DNA of 64,000 nt. Source: Gonocerus acuteangulatus (taxonomy: Eukaryota; Arthropoda; Insecta; Hemiptera; Coreidae). The position numbers and the translations under genes are program-made. Location: positions 31,743,648-31,807,647 of the forward strand of contig OX328124.1 of assembly GCA_946811695.1 (NCBI GenBank). Reading direction: 5' to 3'. The notes under the pieces are model-generated. The model was not told the origin of the DNA. It saw only the letters and a list, made by a program, of their open reading frames with translations, and did not search any database. Position 1 is the stretch's first letter, and the number at the start of each line of letters is the position of its first letter. This document shows positions 41,587 through 53,211 of the stretch, in pieces.

Positions 41587-42125
41587 TTGTGATAGAATAA
41601 TCGACACGTGTTATTGACTCAAAAAGATAATTGCATTGACGTTAGATCATGTGCATTGGTTGCAGTTTTGCAATAATGCAATTAGTAGAGATAATTGATT
41701 ATGTCTATTAATGATAAAGACCTAGCGGTTAGTGATAAGGACTTGGAAAAATCTCTTCAACTGGTCTCATGATCATCTTTCCTCTTGTTTACTGCTAAGG
41801 ACTTGGAATAATTCGTACTACAAATATCGAACTGATTACTTGTTCAAATAAAAAAGACTATTTTTTATTTTGCGTCATGCATCGAAACGACGCAGGACGG
41901 ACCAGGAGGGCCATATGTTAAAAAATTAGGAAGAATAACCGCGCCTGGGTGCAACCAGAACCTCCGGTTCGGTCTGGTTAGGGGGGGGAGGGGGAGACCT
42001 CCCCCCTACTGTCTATACTGGATTCTATATTTGGTTCGTTCCAAAGAGCTACTCTTTTGTCCAGTACGTCTTGGAAGGGGAATGTATTTTGCTTGTTAAA
42101 ATTTTCTATATGAGCCGTGTTAATA
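41587..42125. other. Partial repeat of the TIR arm, then unassigned DNA
   Basis: 41587-41705 repeats the outer TIR of the preceding element. At 41959-41985 an imperfect hairpin (AACCAGAACC/GGTTCGGTCTGGTT) is seen. No gene. Confidence 0.5.
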
Positions 42126-42690
42126 TAAAAGTCCGATTCGCTGGAACTGCATCATCTTAGCGCGGTTCCGTTCTTATCCCTAGTCTCATTTGGTAAGATT
42201 AAAATAGAAAGAGTTATTATTTCGGTTCCACCTTTCTTGAAAGGTCTTGATTTATGATCTTACCTGGATGGGTCGGCCAACACCAGATAGGTAGTTGAAA
42301 ACAGTCACGAGGCCTTCGAATCTCTCTCTTGGTTATTTTTAACAATAAGCTATATTTCTAACAATAAATTGTTTTTCTTATTTTACTTAACCTGTTTTAT
42401 TTTCAAATACATTATCCAACTATAAACAATAAAAAAATAACAACGAATAAAAACAGATAAAAAGAACCGTTCGAATAAATATTTTATTTAAATATTTTAT
42501 TCTAACCCTTCCTTAACCCCAAACGTAAACAATATTTCAGCATATTAGTTTTGATGGAATTCAAACATGCAGAAAATGTTTCAACTGAATCCCATGATTC
42601 TAAGTACCCAAACTAAAAACGATATTCAACAACTATTTTTCCAATTTTCTCGAAAACTGTTAAAGCTATCGCCTTAAAAATGGTTTCATT
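42126..42690 (+). mobile_element. HINE family A, copy A5, 5' half
   Basis: Starts AAAAGTCCGATTCGCTGGAA, then TTAGCGCGGTTCC. Matches A4/A8 internal sequence to about 42690, then ends without the 3' hairpin. Confidence 0.7.
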
Positions 42691-42826
42691 TCAAGGATGT
42701 TGTAAAAGAAAAGGGTGTGACTCCAGGAGGTGGAACTAATTAGTAATCAGGAACATATAAGAATGGTGCTATTGGGTTTCAGTTAAATTTTATATTTTTG
42801 AGCTCCGATATTATTTGTTCACTTAC

Positions 42827-42960
42827 CTTCAACTAGCTGATTGTGTAACGAAAATATATGTGTTGTAGCTTCATCTGGCATCACCCACCCTCCTGTTAAT
42901 ATTTCCAGTTTTCTCTCGTTGATAAGGTTTTTAAAAATCGTCTTCGAATTGTCTGAAGCC
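42827..42960 (-). CDS. Exon A of alpha-mannosidase II-like gene (GH38)
   Basis: A 134-bp exon between acceptor tttttttcag and donor gtaagt. The minus frame is ASDNSKTIFKNLINERKLEI, LTGGWVMPDEATTHIFSLHN and QLVE plus a split Gly. GGWVMPDEA is a hallmark of GH38 alpha-mannosidases and is followed in the family by QL.EGHQWL, which is exactly what exon B supplies (GHQWVWEN). Exons upstream (substrate-binding HxD motif region) were not found in the window to the right. Confidence 0.88.
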
Positions 42961-43801
42961 CTGAAAAAAATGTGTTACCTATTTTAGAAATGTATTATTT
43001 AAGCTGGGAATTCATAAAATCTAGTGCTATAATAAACTGCACAAATAGTCATTTATATGGTTAGAAAAAGGAGTCTTTCTTCTTTCAAAAGATTTCAATG
43101 ACTTAAATATCGGATTATCTCAAGGGGAGATATTCAATTCCAAAACGTCACATTACTTTTTCGCTTAAAAATATTTAGCCTGTTCCAGACTAGGAAAAAT
43201 CATTATTTTTTGTTTTCAATGATATTCAGTATATTAGGGTTTCTTGGGGTGCTGATTTTAAATCTGCTATTATTTTTGGTCTAAAAAAATGTATAATACT
43301 AGTTTACCTGAAAACGAAAGCATATTTTTGAATATATTTGTGGAAATATAAATTATTTTTTAACGATTATATTTTTCTTTTAATCTACTCTATAAAACAA
43401 ATAAATTGGTGAAAGAATCATGTCGATATCATTTTCTAAACTCGATATAAAAAATAAAGCACTTTCAACCTATTTTAGTTTATTTCTCGGCTCCTAAGGC
43501 GCATTGGACGGAACGCTTGGACATGTGTCGACTATTTTTCCATGTAGAATCACCAGGAAAAAAATGGTCCAAATCGGTGACCCCATCGCTGTATACTCCC
43601 CTTTTTAGTTCAAAACAAATATTTTATTTGCAGTTTACAAGCTATTTGGTTGCCTAAAACTATTGTAAGCTCTAAATTACATGTATTCCATACCCCGGAA
43701 ATGGTCCCAGCCCCCCCCCCCCCCCCCCGAAATTATTTCCTATATACCCCCCATGTCTTGAGGGCAGCCTCAGCTAGTCACGGAAGACGGATGGCTTCTA
43801 G
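42961..43801. other. Non-coding stretch
   Basis: No recognised exon. A run of 18 C lies at 43712-43729. Confidence 0.4.
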
Positions 43802-44060
43802 ATGAAGGCATCTCGGGAAGTCCTTGGAAAGAGAGACCAACTACACGCAGCGCCCGCCTTGAAGTCCAATATGACCAATCCTTTTCAGAACCCGAACATC
43901 TGTTCCTTGGTCAATACTAACTACTCGCTCAATGTCCCTAGTTATCAACAAGAGAAGGGTTTTGGCGACCTTCCTTATCTTCCAGATCAAAATGATGCTT
44001 TATTTGCCCCAAATAAAATTGACGTTATGCGCGGTTTCAGCCGCAATTCGAACATAAGGA
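43802..44060 (+). pseudogene. Possible coding fragment cut by HINE-B2
   Basis: The open frame MKASREVLGKRDQLHAAPAL, NPFQNPNICSLVNTNYSLNV, FGDLPYLPDQNDALFAPNKI, DVMRGFSRNSNIRKK stops at the HINE-B2 boundary. The GC content is higher than its surroundings, suggesting old coding sequence. Family unknown; it may belong to a transposon. Confidence 0.35.
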
Positions 44061-44715
44061 AAAAAAGTCCGTCACGCAGGAGCTGCATAACTAAGCACTT
44101 TCCTCAGAATTTGGATAGTGTAGACTGCTTTCCAGAACAATTTGCTTAAAATATCCGACATAAATAAAATAAAAACATGAATAGTTCTCTTTTAATTTTG
44201 TAATGAGTAACTGATAAATTATTAATTTGCTTCCAGAGTTATGTTTACACATGGTACCTACTACACTACGTAATAAATACAAAAAACCTCATATTATCGT
44301 ATTTTGATCTAACGCAGGAACCGGATACAGTCCCTCTAGCGCTCCTTGAGGCGCCTTTGTGAACCTATGTCTGGCTGGCTTTTCTATTGAAATATATTAC
44401 AAAGTAAACCCCCCTTTCCGATTGACCGATTCAGCTCATTGTCGGTCCGGAGTAAACCCCCCCCCCCTCCTTATGAACCGATTTACTTCATTTTTGTATC
44501 TCACTTTTCTCTCTATATTACCACTACGAATACGAAGTTTCGTTGAAAATTAACAAATATTTCGGTATATTAGTGTTTTGGGTTCGGGGTAAACCCCCAC
44601 TTCCGGTGGACCGATTTTGGTGGTTAACGAACTCGTTCAATCGTTTGCTAATTGAATGCTATATACCAAGTTTCGTGACGAAAAAACAAAAACTCTGGCC
44701 GCTATCGTGTTAACA

Positions 44716-44778
<63 letters not shown>

Positions 44779-44897
44779 TTTAACGGGGGTCATTTTCGGT
44801 GTCTACTAGGTAGGATCGATGAAGATTGGAGAAATTTTTCAAAAATTCCGTCATGAGTCCAACCTCAATAGCTACTTTCCTTCGGAGGAAAGTGCTA
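44061..44897 (+). mobile_element. HINE family B, copy B2 (short)
   Basis: AAAAAGTCCGTCACGCAGGA at the left, CTTTCCTTCGGAGGAAAG and TGCTAAAAG at the right, (TA)n at 44718-44775. Fewer 145-bp units than B1 and B3. Confidence 0.8.
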
Positions 44898-46011
44898 AAA
44901 GTCCTGAAAATAGCATGACCTATACCAAATAACTCTCATACGTAGTTATTATATAAATTGTCTCATTATCTTTACTTAACTGAGCTATTTATAATAACCT
45001 ATTATTAATTACGCATAAATTTCTATCTTTATGATATACTATTTTAAATATTATAATTATAAAATATATCAGAAAATTATAAAGCTAAATCTTTTTCATT
45101 AAGGGGAATTCGTCTCCCAGTGCTTAATTTGGAATCTTGTGGAATTTTCTGATTTTCCATCACTACAACTCGTACATCCAAACCACTTATTGGAATAAAA
45201 TACTTATCGCCTGAAATGCATAGCATCAATTCATAAATAAATGTGTTTTAAAATAAAATGAATTTATCATTATGAATAGAAATTTTCTCCCATTAGGAAG
45301 TAAAATATTAATCATTTTTGCATAAGTTTATGTAATCAATCTGATGATGAGGACGTTATGAAATCATTGAGTTGAACATTTAAATTATGTATGCTCAATT
45401 TACATGTCCAGGTTATATTACTGAGAAAGAAAACAAAGACTAGAAAATTAATCGACAGCTTTTAATTAAAAGGGTTCATTCTCCCGTTCATAGGCCAATA
45501 AGTTATCAGAGTTACAAGATTACGAGCCAACTGATATTACAAGTTGCTTAGATATGTATGTATTTTTTTCTCCACATGTCAGTATTATTTGACCTCGTCT
45601 GAAGCTGATGAAAGATTAGAGATCAGAAGTTCTGAGATAAAAATGAATGCACGGTCTATTTTTTTTGTCTTGGTGTAACTGGCTGCGCACAATTTTGTAT
45701 CACATAATTGAAAGATATGTAATCAGTGGTATATTATCGCGATCAAAGATATTTAGAAATGTCAGAGATTGTAAAAAACCAAAGAACTTGAGTTGTTTTT
45801 TTGTTTTGTTTTTTAGCAAAACTTCCTGTTTGACTAATTAGCTACATTAATAATTTGTTAATATTGTGTTACAGTATATTGTACGATAACTAAACCGGAT
45901 TTGTATGTATAATCCCACTTCTTTATGAATTTAATACTGTAATTGATGCATATATGTAATAATTGTTTAGAGCGAATCGCTTTAGATGCGGATGATGCTC
46001 ATAAATAAATT
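44898..46011. other. AT-rich stretch with one candidate exon
   Basis: Apart from 45077-45210 (separate entry), no features recognised. Confidence 0.4.
45077..45210 (-). CDS. Possible terminal exon, unknown protein
   Basis: After a good acceptor (tatgcatttcag) the minus frame reads DKYFIPISGLDVRVVVMENQ, KIPQDSKLSTGRRIPLNEKD, LAL and a stop. 44 codons of protein-like composition in otherwise stop-rich DNA. It could be the last exon of a gene lying upstream on the minus strand. No family recognised. Confidence 0.3.
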
Positions 46012-47204
46012 TAAAAAAAAGTCCGTCACGCAGGAGCTGCATAACTAAGCACTTTCCTCAGAATTTGGGTAGTGTAGACTGCTTTGCAGAACAATTTGCT
46101 TAAAATATCCTACATAAATAAAATAAAAACATGAATAGTTCTCTTTTAAATTTGTAATGAGTAACTGATCAATTATTAATTTGCTTCCAGAGTTATGTTT
46201 ACACATGGTACCTATTACACTACGTAATAAATACAAAAAAAAATCATATTATCGTATTTTGATCTAACGCAGGAACAGGATACAGTCACTCTAGTGATAG
46301 AAAGCGCTCCTTGCGGCGGCTTTGTGAACCTACGTCTGGTGGGCTTTTCTATTGAAATATATTACAAATTAAACCCCCGCTTTGCGATTGACTGATTCAG
46401 CTCATTTTTACAACACTTCTTTCTCATGAGTTACCCACGAGGTATACCGCGTTTCGTTACAATACAGCAGAAATTACGACCGGTATGAGTATATTAGGAA
46501 TTTGGGTCCGGAGTAAACCCCCCCCCCCTTCTAATGATCCGATTTAGTTTATTTTTACAACACATATTTACCTGTAGATTACCACTACGAATACCGAGTT
46601 TCGTCGAAATATACCAAAAATCACGGCTGGTAGTGGCGAATTGGTATTGTGGGTCCGGAGTAAACCCCCCTCCTAATGAACCGATTTAGTTTATTTTTAC
46701 AACACATATTTACCTGTGGATTACCACTACGAATACCGAGTTTCGTCGAAATATACCAAAAATCATGGCTGGTAGTGGCGAATTGGTATTGTGGGTCCAG
46801 AGTAAACCCCCCCTCCTAATGAACCGATTTAGTTTATTTTTACAACATATATTTACCTGTGGATTACCACTACGAATACCGAGTTTCGTCGAAATATACC
46901 AAAAATCACAGCTGGTATTGGCGAATTGGTATTGTGGGTCGGGAGTAAACCCCCCCTTCTAATGAACCGATTTACTTCATTTTTATATCTCACTTTTCTC
47001 TCTATATTACCACTACGAATACCAAGTTTCGTTGAAAATTAACAAATATTTCGGTATATTAGTGTTTTGGGTTCGGGGTAAACCCCCCCTTCCGGTGGAC
47101 CGATTTTGGTGGTTAACGAACTCGTTCAATCGTTTGCTAATTGAATGCTATATACCATGTTTCGTGACGAAAAAACAAAAACTCTGGCCGCTAACGTGTT
47201 AAAC

Positions 47205-47263
<59 letters not shown>

Positions 47264-47376
47264 TTTAACGGGGGTCATTTTCGGTGTCTACTAGGTAGGA
47301 TCGATAAAGATTTGAAGAAATTTTTAAAAAATTTCCAACCTCAATAGCTACATTCCTTCGGAGGAAAGTGCTAAAA
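46012..47376 (+). mobile_element. HINE family B, copy B3, full length
   Basis: Left AAAAAAGTCCGTCACGCAGG, subterminal AGCACTTTCCTC, about five tandem units of about 145 bp (starts near 46505, 46651, 46793, 46937, 47070), (TA)n at 47209-47260, right-end hairpin and GGAGGAAAGTGCTAAAAG. Confidence 0.85.
46505..47100 (+). repeat. 145-bp tandem array inside HINE-B3
   Basis: Units start GGGTCCGGAGTAAACCCCCC and contain ATGAACCGATTTAGTTTATT, ATTACCACTACGAATACC and TTTCGTCGAAATATACC. Spacing 146, 142, 144, 133. Open frames here are accidental. Confidence 0.85.
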
Positions 47377-47462
47377 GAAGTTGATCAAATTCAACTATAT
47401 GTACTTTGTCACACATTGTACATAAATATTTCGCATCTTGTAGTTGGTTTCCTTTTCTTTTA

Positions 47463-47663
47463 GGGTGGGTTTACACTTGATAGTTATTGCAGGATATTTA
47501 TATCAGAGAAATTGCGACTAATGAAAACCATGTAAAATTTATGTCTGCAATAAATTCTACCATGTAGAATTTATTGCAGACATACATTTTACTTGGTTTT
47601 CATTAGTCGCAATTTCTCTCTGATAGAAATATCCTGCAATAACTATCAAGAGTAAACCCACCC
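47463..47663. mobile_element. Tourist-like (PIF/Harbinger) foldback MITE
   Basis: TTA target duplications (47460-47462, 47664-47666). The 201-bp element is nearly one long hairpin, with ends GGGTGGGTTTACACTTGATA / ATAACTATCAAGAGTAAACC. The GGG start and TTA target fit PIF/Harbinger. Confidence 0.85.
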
Positions 47664-47666
47664 TTA

Positions 47667-49139
47667 GTTTATCCTTAATCGAACTGTATTTTATTCTGAT
47701 TTTATCTGTATTTATCTATGAAATGTTTTTATCTTAACTTTAAACTATAATTTAAATTCAATTCTTTTAATTTCTTATCTTCCACCACAAAAGCAAATTT
47801 TTATAATCTTCTTTATTATCCATTCCTTTTTTCGTCGTTTTATAACTCTACTCCTTCCATCTTCAGCCTGTAAATTAATCCTATTTCTGAATCGATCATA
47901 AGCACGAATCAGGCAGTTCTAGGCCTTAATAATATATCTTTTATCTATACAAAGGGATTTAATTATACAGACTGTGTCGCATGTCAACGAAAATCCTTCA
48001 GGGGAAACAGGACAAAAAATTTAGTTCAACGCTACCAGCCACACATTTCTATCAGACTACATTCAGAACGTATGCCGTTCTAAAGGTTCATTAGAAAAAA
48101 CCCCGTTTTTTGTAGTACATCTCCAATTTTCTGTGCTTGTACTCATTTTTTTTCAACAAAGTTTTCATTTTTCAGGGTTTGACTGTTTAATTTCAACGAT
48201 ATCAGTGCCGATATTAAGTTAGATGAAAAATATAATATTATTTTATGTTCAATTGTAAAAGTTTGTGAATTTTGTACAAGTATTTAATTAATAGAAGAAA
48301 CAAAAATGTGGCCAGACAAAGTTGTTCTAAATTTTATCAGCTTTAATTTTTTAAAAATACGTTAAAATCGGTTAAGATTTGGAGGCTGTAGCCTTTCTTC
48401 AAACATGAAAAGTCGTTTGGCCCCACTGTGCAACGCTTGATTTTTAGGCGTGGGGTTGGCTTAAGTCTAATGTGTACTTCAAGAAGGCCAGTTGTAAGAA
48501 TGTTTAACAATTTTTTTTTTTTTTTTTCAAATTTTATGTAAGACTTTCTATAATCAATAAATATCAATTTCATTAAAAATAATTTTCACTTATTTCTACA
48601 TAATAATATTATTCATTTTTACTTTTTTATTTTATATTGTTTTATAATCATTTTGTTTTATTAACCATTTACTTGAGAGAATCGCCTTGCTGTTGTGGAG
48701 CTCAGAAAATAAATAATAATATCACGAAAAGAAACATAATATTACTTTATTTTATTTAATGTTTAGAATAATTTGCATTTATTTTTGATAATATTACGAA
48801 CTAATTATCATAGGTAATACTATTACTTTTATTTATTTGATGTTTTTTCATCCTAAAATTCCCATTACATAATGAAATAGAGGTAATCTCTGTTCTGAGT
48901 ATACCGTTGGAAAGATGATTTAATTTTACAACTTTTGTAAGATCCGGACGTCTGTAGAATTATTTTTGGGAAAGTACTGATTTCCGAAACGTTGTCATTA
49001 ACCTGAAGCTTTTATTAATTTCTACGTTTTTATTAATATTAAGGTTTGAATGAGATATTTGTGAACATTGAATGTTCATCACCCTTAAAAAAGAAAATGT
49101 AATGCTGATTTAGAAAATGTAATGAACCGTTGAAAACAA
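47667..49139. other. Non-coding stretch
   Basis: AT-rich, no recognised genes. A 76-codon minus frame at 48343 runs into a poly-T/A tract and is not convincing. Confidence 0.4.
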
Positions 49140-49840
49140 ATGTGTACAAGCACACAAGGCCCGATTTTGATGAACATTGGTACACAAATCTTTCGTCTAA
49201 TATGAAAGGTCAAGTTCGTTAACCAGCGAATCCGTCCTCTGGAACATGGTTTTTGGAGCGAAATCGCGCGATAAAGTCGTTACGCTTATTTCATATGTTT
49301 GCAAGTACTAAGCTAATAGGTTTGTTGGCCTAGAAGAATGAACAAAACCATTTTTAAGGCGATAGCTATAACTGTTCTCGAGAAAAGCTTAAAAATAACT
49401 TAAACTTAGAATCATGGGATTCTGTTGAAACATTTTCCGCATGTTTGAAATTCATATAAACAAAGATGTTTAAATTTTAGTTACGTTCGGAGTTAAGGAA
49501 GGATTAGAATAAACTATTTTATTAATAGAAATGAAAGGTTTTGGGAACGTAGTATATTTTCCTTAATAAATCGAAAACGCTTAGGAAATCGTGTCATTTG
49601 TATGGTGACCTTTCGAATGCTTTCTAAATTCTCTAAAAACAATGTCCCGGGGAATTTTGGATGGGACAGTCACATTTTGAGAAATATGACGTTTCTTTTT
49701 GTCTGTTTCTCTCAGTTTTTTTATTGCTTATCATTTTTTTTATTGATTATAGAACAAAAATATATTTGGCAATAAAACAGGATTAGAGACCATATTTCGG
49801 AGCTTTCCAAGCGGAATGCCGTGGGAATATTTTCTACCAC
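49140..49840 (-). mobile_element. HINE family A, diverged fragment A9
   Basis: Shares GGTCAAGTTCGTTAACCAGC, GGAGCGAAAT, AAGGCGATAGCT and GGAGTTAAGGAAGG with A4, but lacks both termini. Confidence 0.6.
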
Positions 49841-50929
49841 CATGAATGGGGTATTTATCACACCTTTTCAACTCATGCAATTAACATAAGTGCTAATGTT
49901 ATATAACCAAGGAAACCAGTAGCTCTTAGGTTAAAGGTACAATTGCTAGGCGTTTCCGATCGCGCAAGATTACATGAAAACTCTAGTCGATCCAACTCGT
50001 TGATAATATTAATAAATGGTCCTTCGGTCGCCATATTGCAAGAACTTCAAATGAGTTCTCATTTCATCATCCGGATCCCTGAACGAGACCCACTTCTCGA
50101 GACTGGTGCAACTATTACGTAAGTAGGTAAAATTTATTTGGAAGGTTTTTATGAAATTTCTAGGCGGGAGGGGCTGTAGTCCCCTCAGCCCCTCTCCTTA
50201 TATACATCCATGATGTACATATTTTAACCTTCAGACTATGCGGCGGAATAAAGTGATCCGGAAGTCTTATCAGATATAATGAGATATGTACTATCAGCGC
50301 TTCCGGATTGCGTCATTGGTTTCAAGATATAAGCAAGACGAGCTACACTAAAAAAGTCGACTGGCGGGAGCCATGTCACCCTGGTGCTTTTCCGTATTTA
50401 TCCATGGTGGTAAATTTGATTTATTTATATAATGGATTATTAAATAAAATATTACAATTTATTTCTCTAAAAGAAAACGCGCTCACCTGACAAATTTATT
50501 CAAGCCTGAGTTCTTCGTGTATGTTTTTAGGTAGTATGAAAATGAGATTGAAACCGTGCGGGGGTTTGTGCCTGAAAAACACTTGCCGGGCTCTGTTCCT
50601 TTTTTTTCTAATGGATGGAATTGCTTTCTGCACAAATGGTTACTCTGGAAATTTTCAGACGAGAAAAAAACGTTGATGGAGCTGAAGGGAGATGGGAAAA
50701 CATTGACCGAATTTTCAGGAGCTTTAAAATCTCTTATACTAGATGAGTTTTTAAAAATTGTTGACATAATTTTAATATATGTTAGAGTATAGCTAACACC
50801 AATTTGTTTTCATGCGTCTTCTAATAGACCTGTTGTTGCACTGTTGAGCATACTGATTACTCTGGTCTACAAAATGGAACTTTTTTTCCCCCAAAAGATC
50901 TTTTATATATATATTTCTTTATTGATTAT
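49841..50929. other. Unassigned stretch
   Basis: 50285-50315 has a HINE-A trace (CGCTTCCGGATTGCGTCATT). Open frames at 50308 (+) and 50556 (+) are protein-like but unrecognised. Confidence 0.35.
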
Positions 50930-51039
50930 TACATTCTGTATATAAATACATCTGGTAATATGATAAATGATACAATATGAAGGTTCTGTGCTCAAGGCCT
51001 CCCAACTTCATCCTCGATTAACGTCAGAAAGACGCTCAG

Positions 51040-52101
51040 ATGACGTTGAGAGGTGCCTACACAAGCTCCCTTCTACTCCGACCAGTGGCTGGAGCCGAAG
51101 GGAGATCGGTGAGCCACAGAAAATTGTCGCACTTGAATAAAGAGAAAGCCATTGCTAACACTTCACTTGGTAACTGCAGCAGATCTCTAGGCCAATGTCT
51201 TTTGAGTCGCCTCGGTGGAGAGAGTGGGTGGGTGGCACTTGATAGGGAGAGGACTTCAGGATTTTCATGACTGGAAAGTTTAGGATGGAAACGTTGGAAT
51301 CTGGATAATACAATATCATTAACGAGTGGGATATTGAGGTCTTTATGGAGGTTAAGGTTGGAAACGTAGAAGGGAACATCGACTACTGTTCTTAGGACCT
51401 TGGATTGGAATGTTTGAATGCGTCTGATGTTCGATGTTTTCGCAGCTCACCATAGTTCTGAACCGTATGTCCAAATGGGTTTCAGTAGTGATTTGTAAAT
51501 GATCAGTTTGTTTTCAGTACTTAAATGTGATTTGCGGTTCAACAGTCTATAGAGTTGTCCAAATCGTCTGTTAAGTTCTTGTCTTTTAAGTTTTAAGTGA
51601 TGTTTCCAGGTAAGTCGGGAGTCCAAGTGTAGTCCGAGGTAGCGAACTGTATCAGAAGAGGGTAATGGGACGTTGTTGATTTGTACTCGTGGACAGGAAC
51701 TGCGCCGGAGGGTGAAGGTGATGTGATGACATTTTTCCCCGTTCACCTTGATTCTCCATTTTTTACACCACTCTTGAATTTTTTTTTTTGAAGTGGGACT
51801 GCAGATTCTGCGACGCAGTGTAAGGATTTGGGTGGGATGCGAGGATAGCTGTATCGTCTGCATAGGTTGCTAGAAGGGTGTCGGGACTTGTTGGAAGATC
51901 AGCTGTATACAGGGTGTAGAGCACAGGGCCCAGAACACTGCTCTGGGGAACTCTCGCTTCCTCAGAGTAATATTCTGAGTACTCTGATCCTTGTCGGACC
52001 CGAAAATGGCGATTTGATAAGTAGGATCGTAGGATGAGGTATAGGGTGCTGGGAAGAAAGGGTTTGAGCTTGTAGAGGAGGTAGGATAGCTGCTGTTTCA
52101 C
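51040..52101 (-). pseudogene. Jockey-like reverse transcriptase fragment
   Basis: Minus frames: YLSNRHFRVRQGSEYSEYYS, ARVPQSSVLGPVLYTLYTAD, DTLLATYADDTAILASH (YADD), WRIKVNGEKCHHITFTLR, VRYLGLHLDSRLTWKHHLK, LLKPIWTYGSELW, then after a stop (TGG TGA) RRIQTFQSKVLRTVVDVPFY and LPSEVLAMAF. A frameshift near 51780 in a T-run and the stop at about 51446 make it non-functional. Confidence 0.85.
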
Positions 52102-52109
52102 AAGCCTAC

Positions 52110-52415
52110 TCCCTTGTCAACGGAACAATTGATTGGAAGCTTTTCAGGTCTTTGCTTGAAGAAACAATTGACCTTAAGACCCCTCTTAAAACTCCTGAAG
52201 ACCTAGATAACGCTGTAAATTCCTTTACTACCTCAATCCAACAATGTGCTTGGAAAGCATCCAGTCCTTTTCATCAAAGAACCGTTCCCTCGACAATCCC
52301 TTCTCTTCCTAAAGCCATACTCCAACTTATTGGGGAAGAACGAAAAGCTCGATCCTTGTGGCAAAGAACTCGTCATCCTGAAGACCGCCAAGAGATCTAT
52401 ATCAATTTCTTGTAG
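52110..52415 (+). pseudogene. Jockey-like linker region, inverted part
   Basis: The plus frame LEETIDLKTPLKTPEDLDNA, VNSFTTSIQQCAWKAS and ILQLIGEERKARSLWQRTRH matches the segment between endonuclease and RT in Jockey elements. Confidence 0.7.
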
Positions 52416-52440
52416 ATCTCGATGCTCGCGTTCTTGAGGT

Positions 52441-52795
52441 GCCACACGTTTTTCTGCGGAACCCTCAAAATCTTTGAAAAACGGGAAAAACTAAAAAATG
52501 CATTTTGCATCGAAATAAGGTTAAAAACGAAGTCCCTATAAATTTAATCAAAAAAGTAAAAAATGGAAATTCCAGGATATTAAATTATCTTTAAAACAAC
52601 TCCACAAACAATAACATCAATCAGAGATAAACGACTTGAAAGGGAATAACTTATCAGAAAATCGTCATAAATTTGGAATGTAATGTTGCCTCATGGCCGT
52701 AGTAAAGACGTCTCAATGTCTCTTTGAATGTAGGAAAAAGAATCTGCAATCAGATTTCTTCTATCTCATCTAATTTTCATGTCAATTTGAAATTC

Positions 52796-52860
<65 letters not shown>

Positions 52861-52980
52861 TGGATTGGTCCCCGGAAATCCATGGTTTTACATCCACCTT
52901 TCTGACTTGTACAAGGTTGTAGTCTAGTATTACTCTACATATTTTAATAAGTGAAATGACATTTCAGATACAAAAATATA
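52441..52980. other. Unassigned DNA with a 58-base A run
   Basis: The A run is at 52799-52857. No gene recognised. Confidence 0.5.
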
Positions 52981-52983
52981 TTT

Positions 52984-53139
52984 GATGCAAGGTAGGGATT
53001 GTCGGGGTTCGGTCACTGCTACTTAATAAAACTACATTTTATCATAAAAATGGTTTTATTGTGCCGACGTTTCGGCTTGAACTTCAAGCCTTCATCAGGG
53101 CTGTAAAAAACAAGTAGGACGGATGTAGTACTGAAATAT

Positions 53140-53211
<72 letters not shown>

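Larger units (their letters stand above)
7817..42826 (-). other. 35-kb intron between exons A and B of the GH38 gene
   Basis: The donor GAAG|gtaagt at 42827 and acceptor cttacag at 7817 are in matching phase, and the protein runs on as QLVE-G-HQWVWEN as in the family. The whole interval between is transposon-rich. The long jump is an inference; it assumes the assembly is correct. Confidence 0.65.
50930..52440 (-). mobile_element. Jockey-like LINE, 5'-inverted fragment
   Basis: RT and C-terminal sequence lie on minus (51040-52101) and the linker upstream of RT lies on plus (52110-52415), meeting at about 52105. That arrangement is known for LINE insertions as 5' inversion by twin priming. The minus 3' end lies in AT-rich sequence near 50930. 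Confidence 0.7.
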
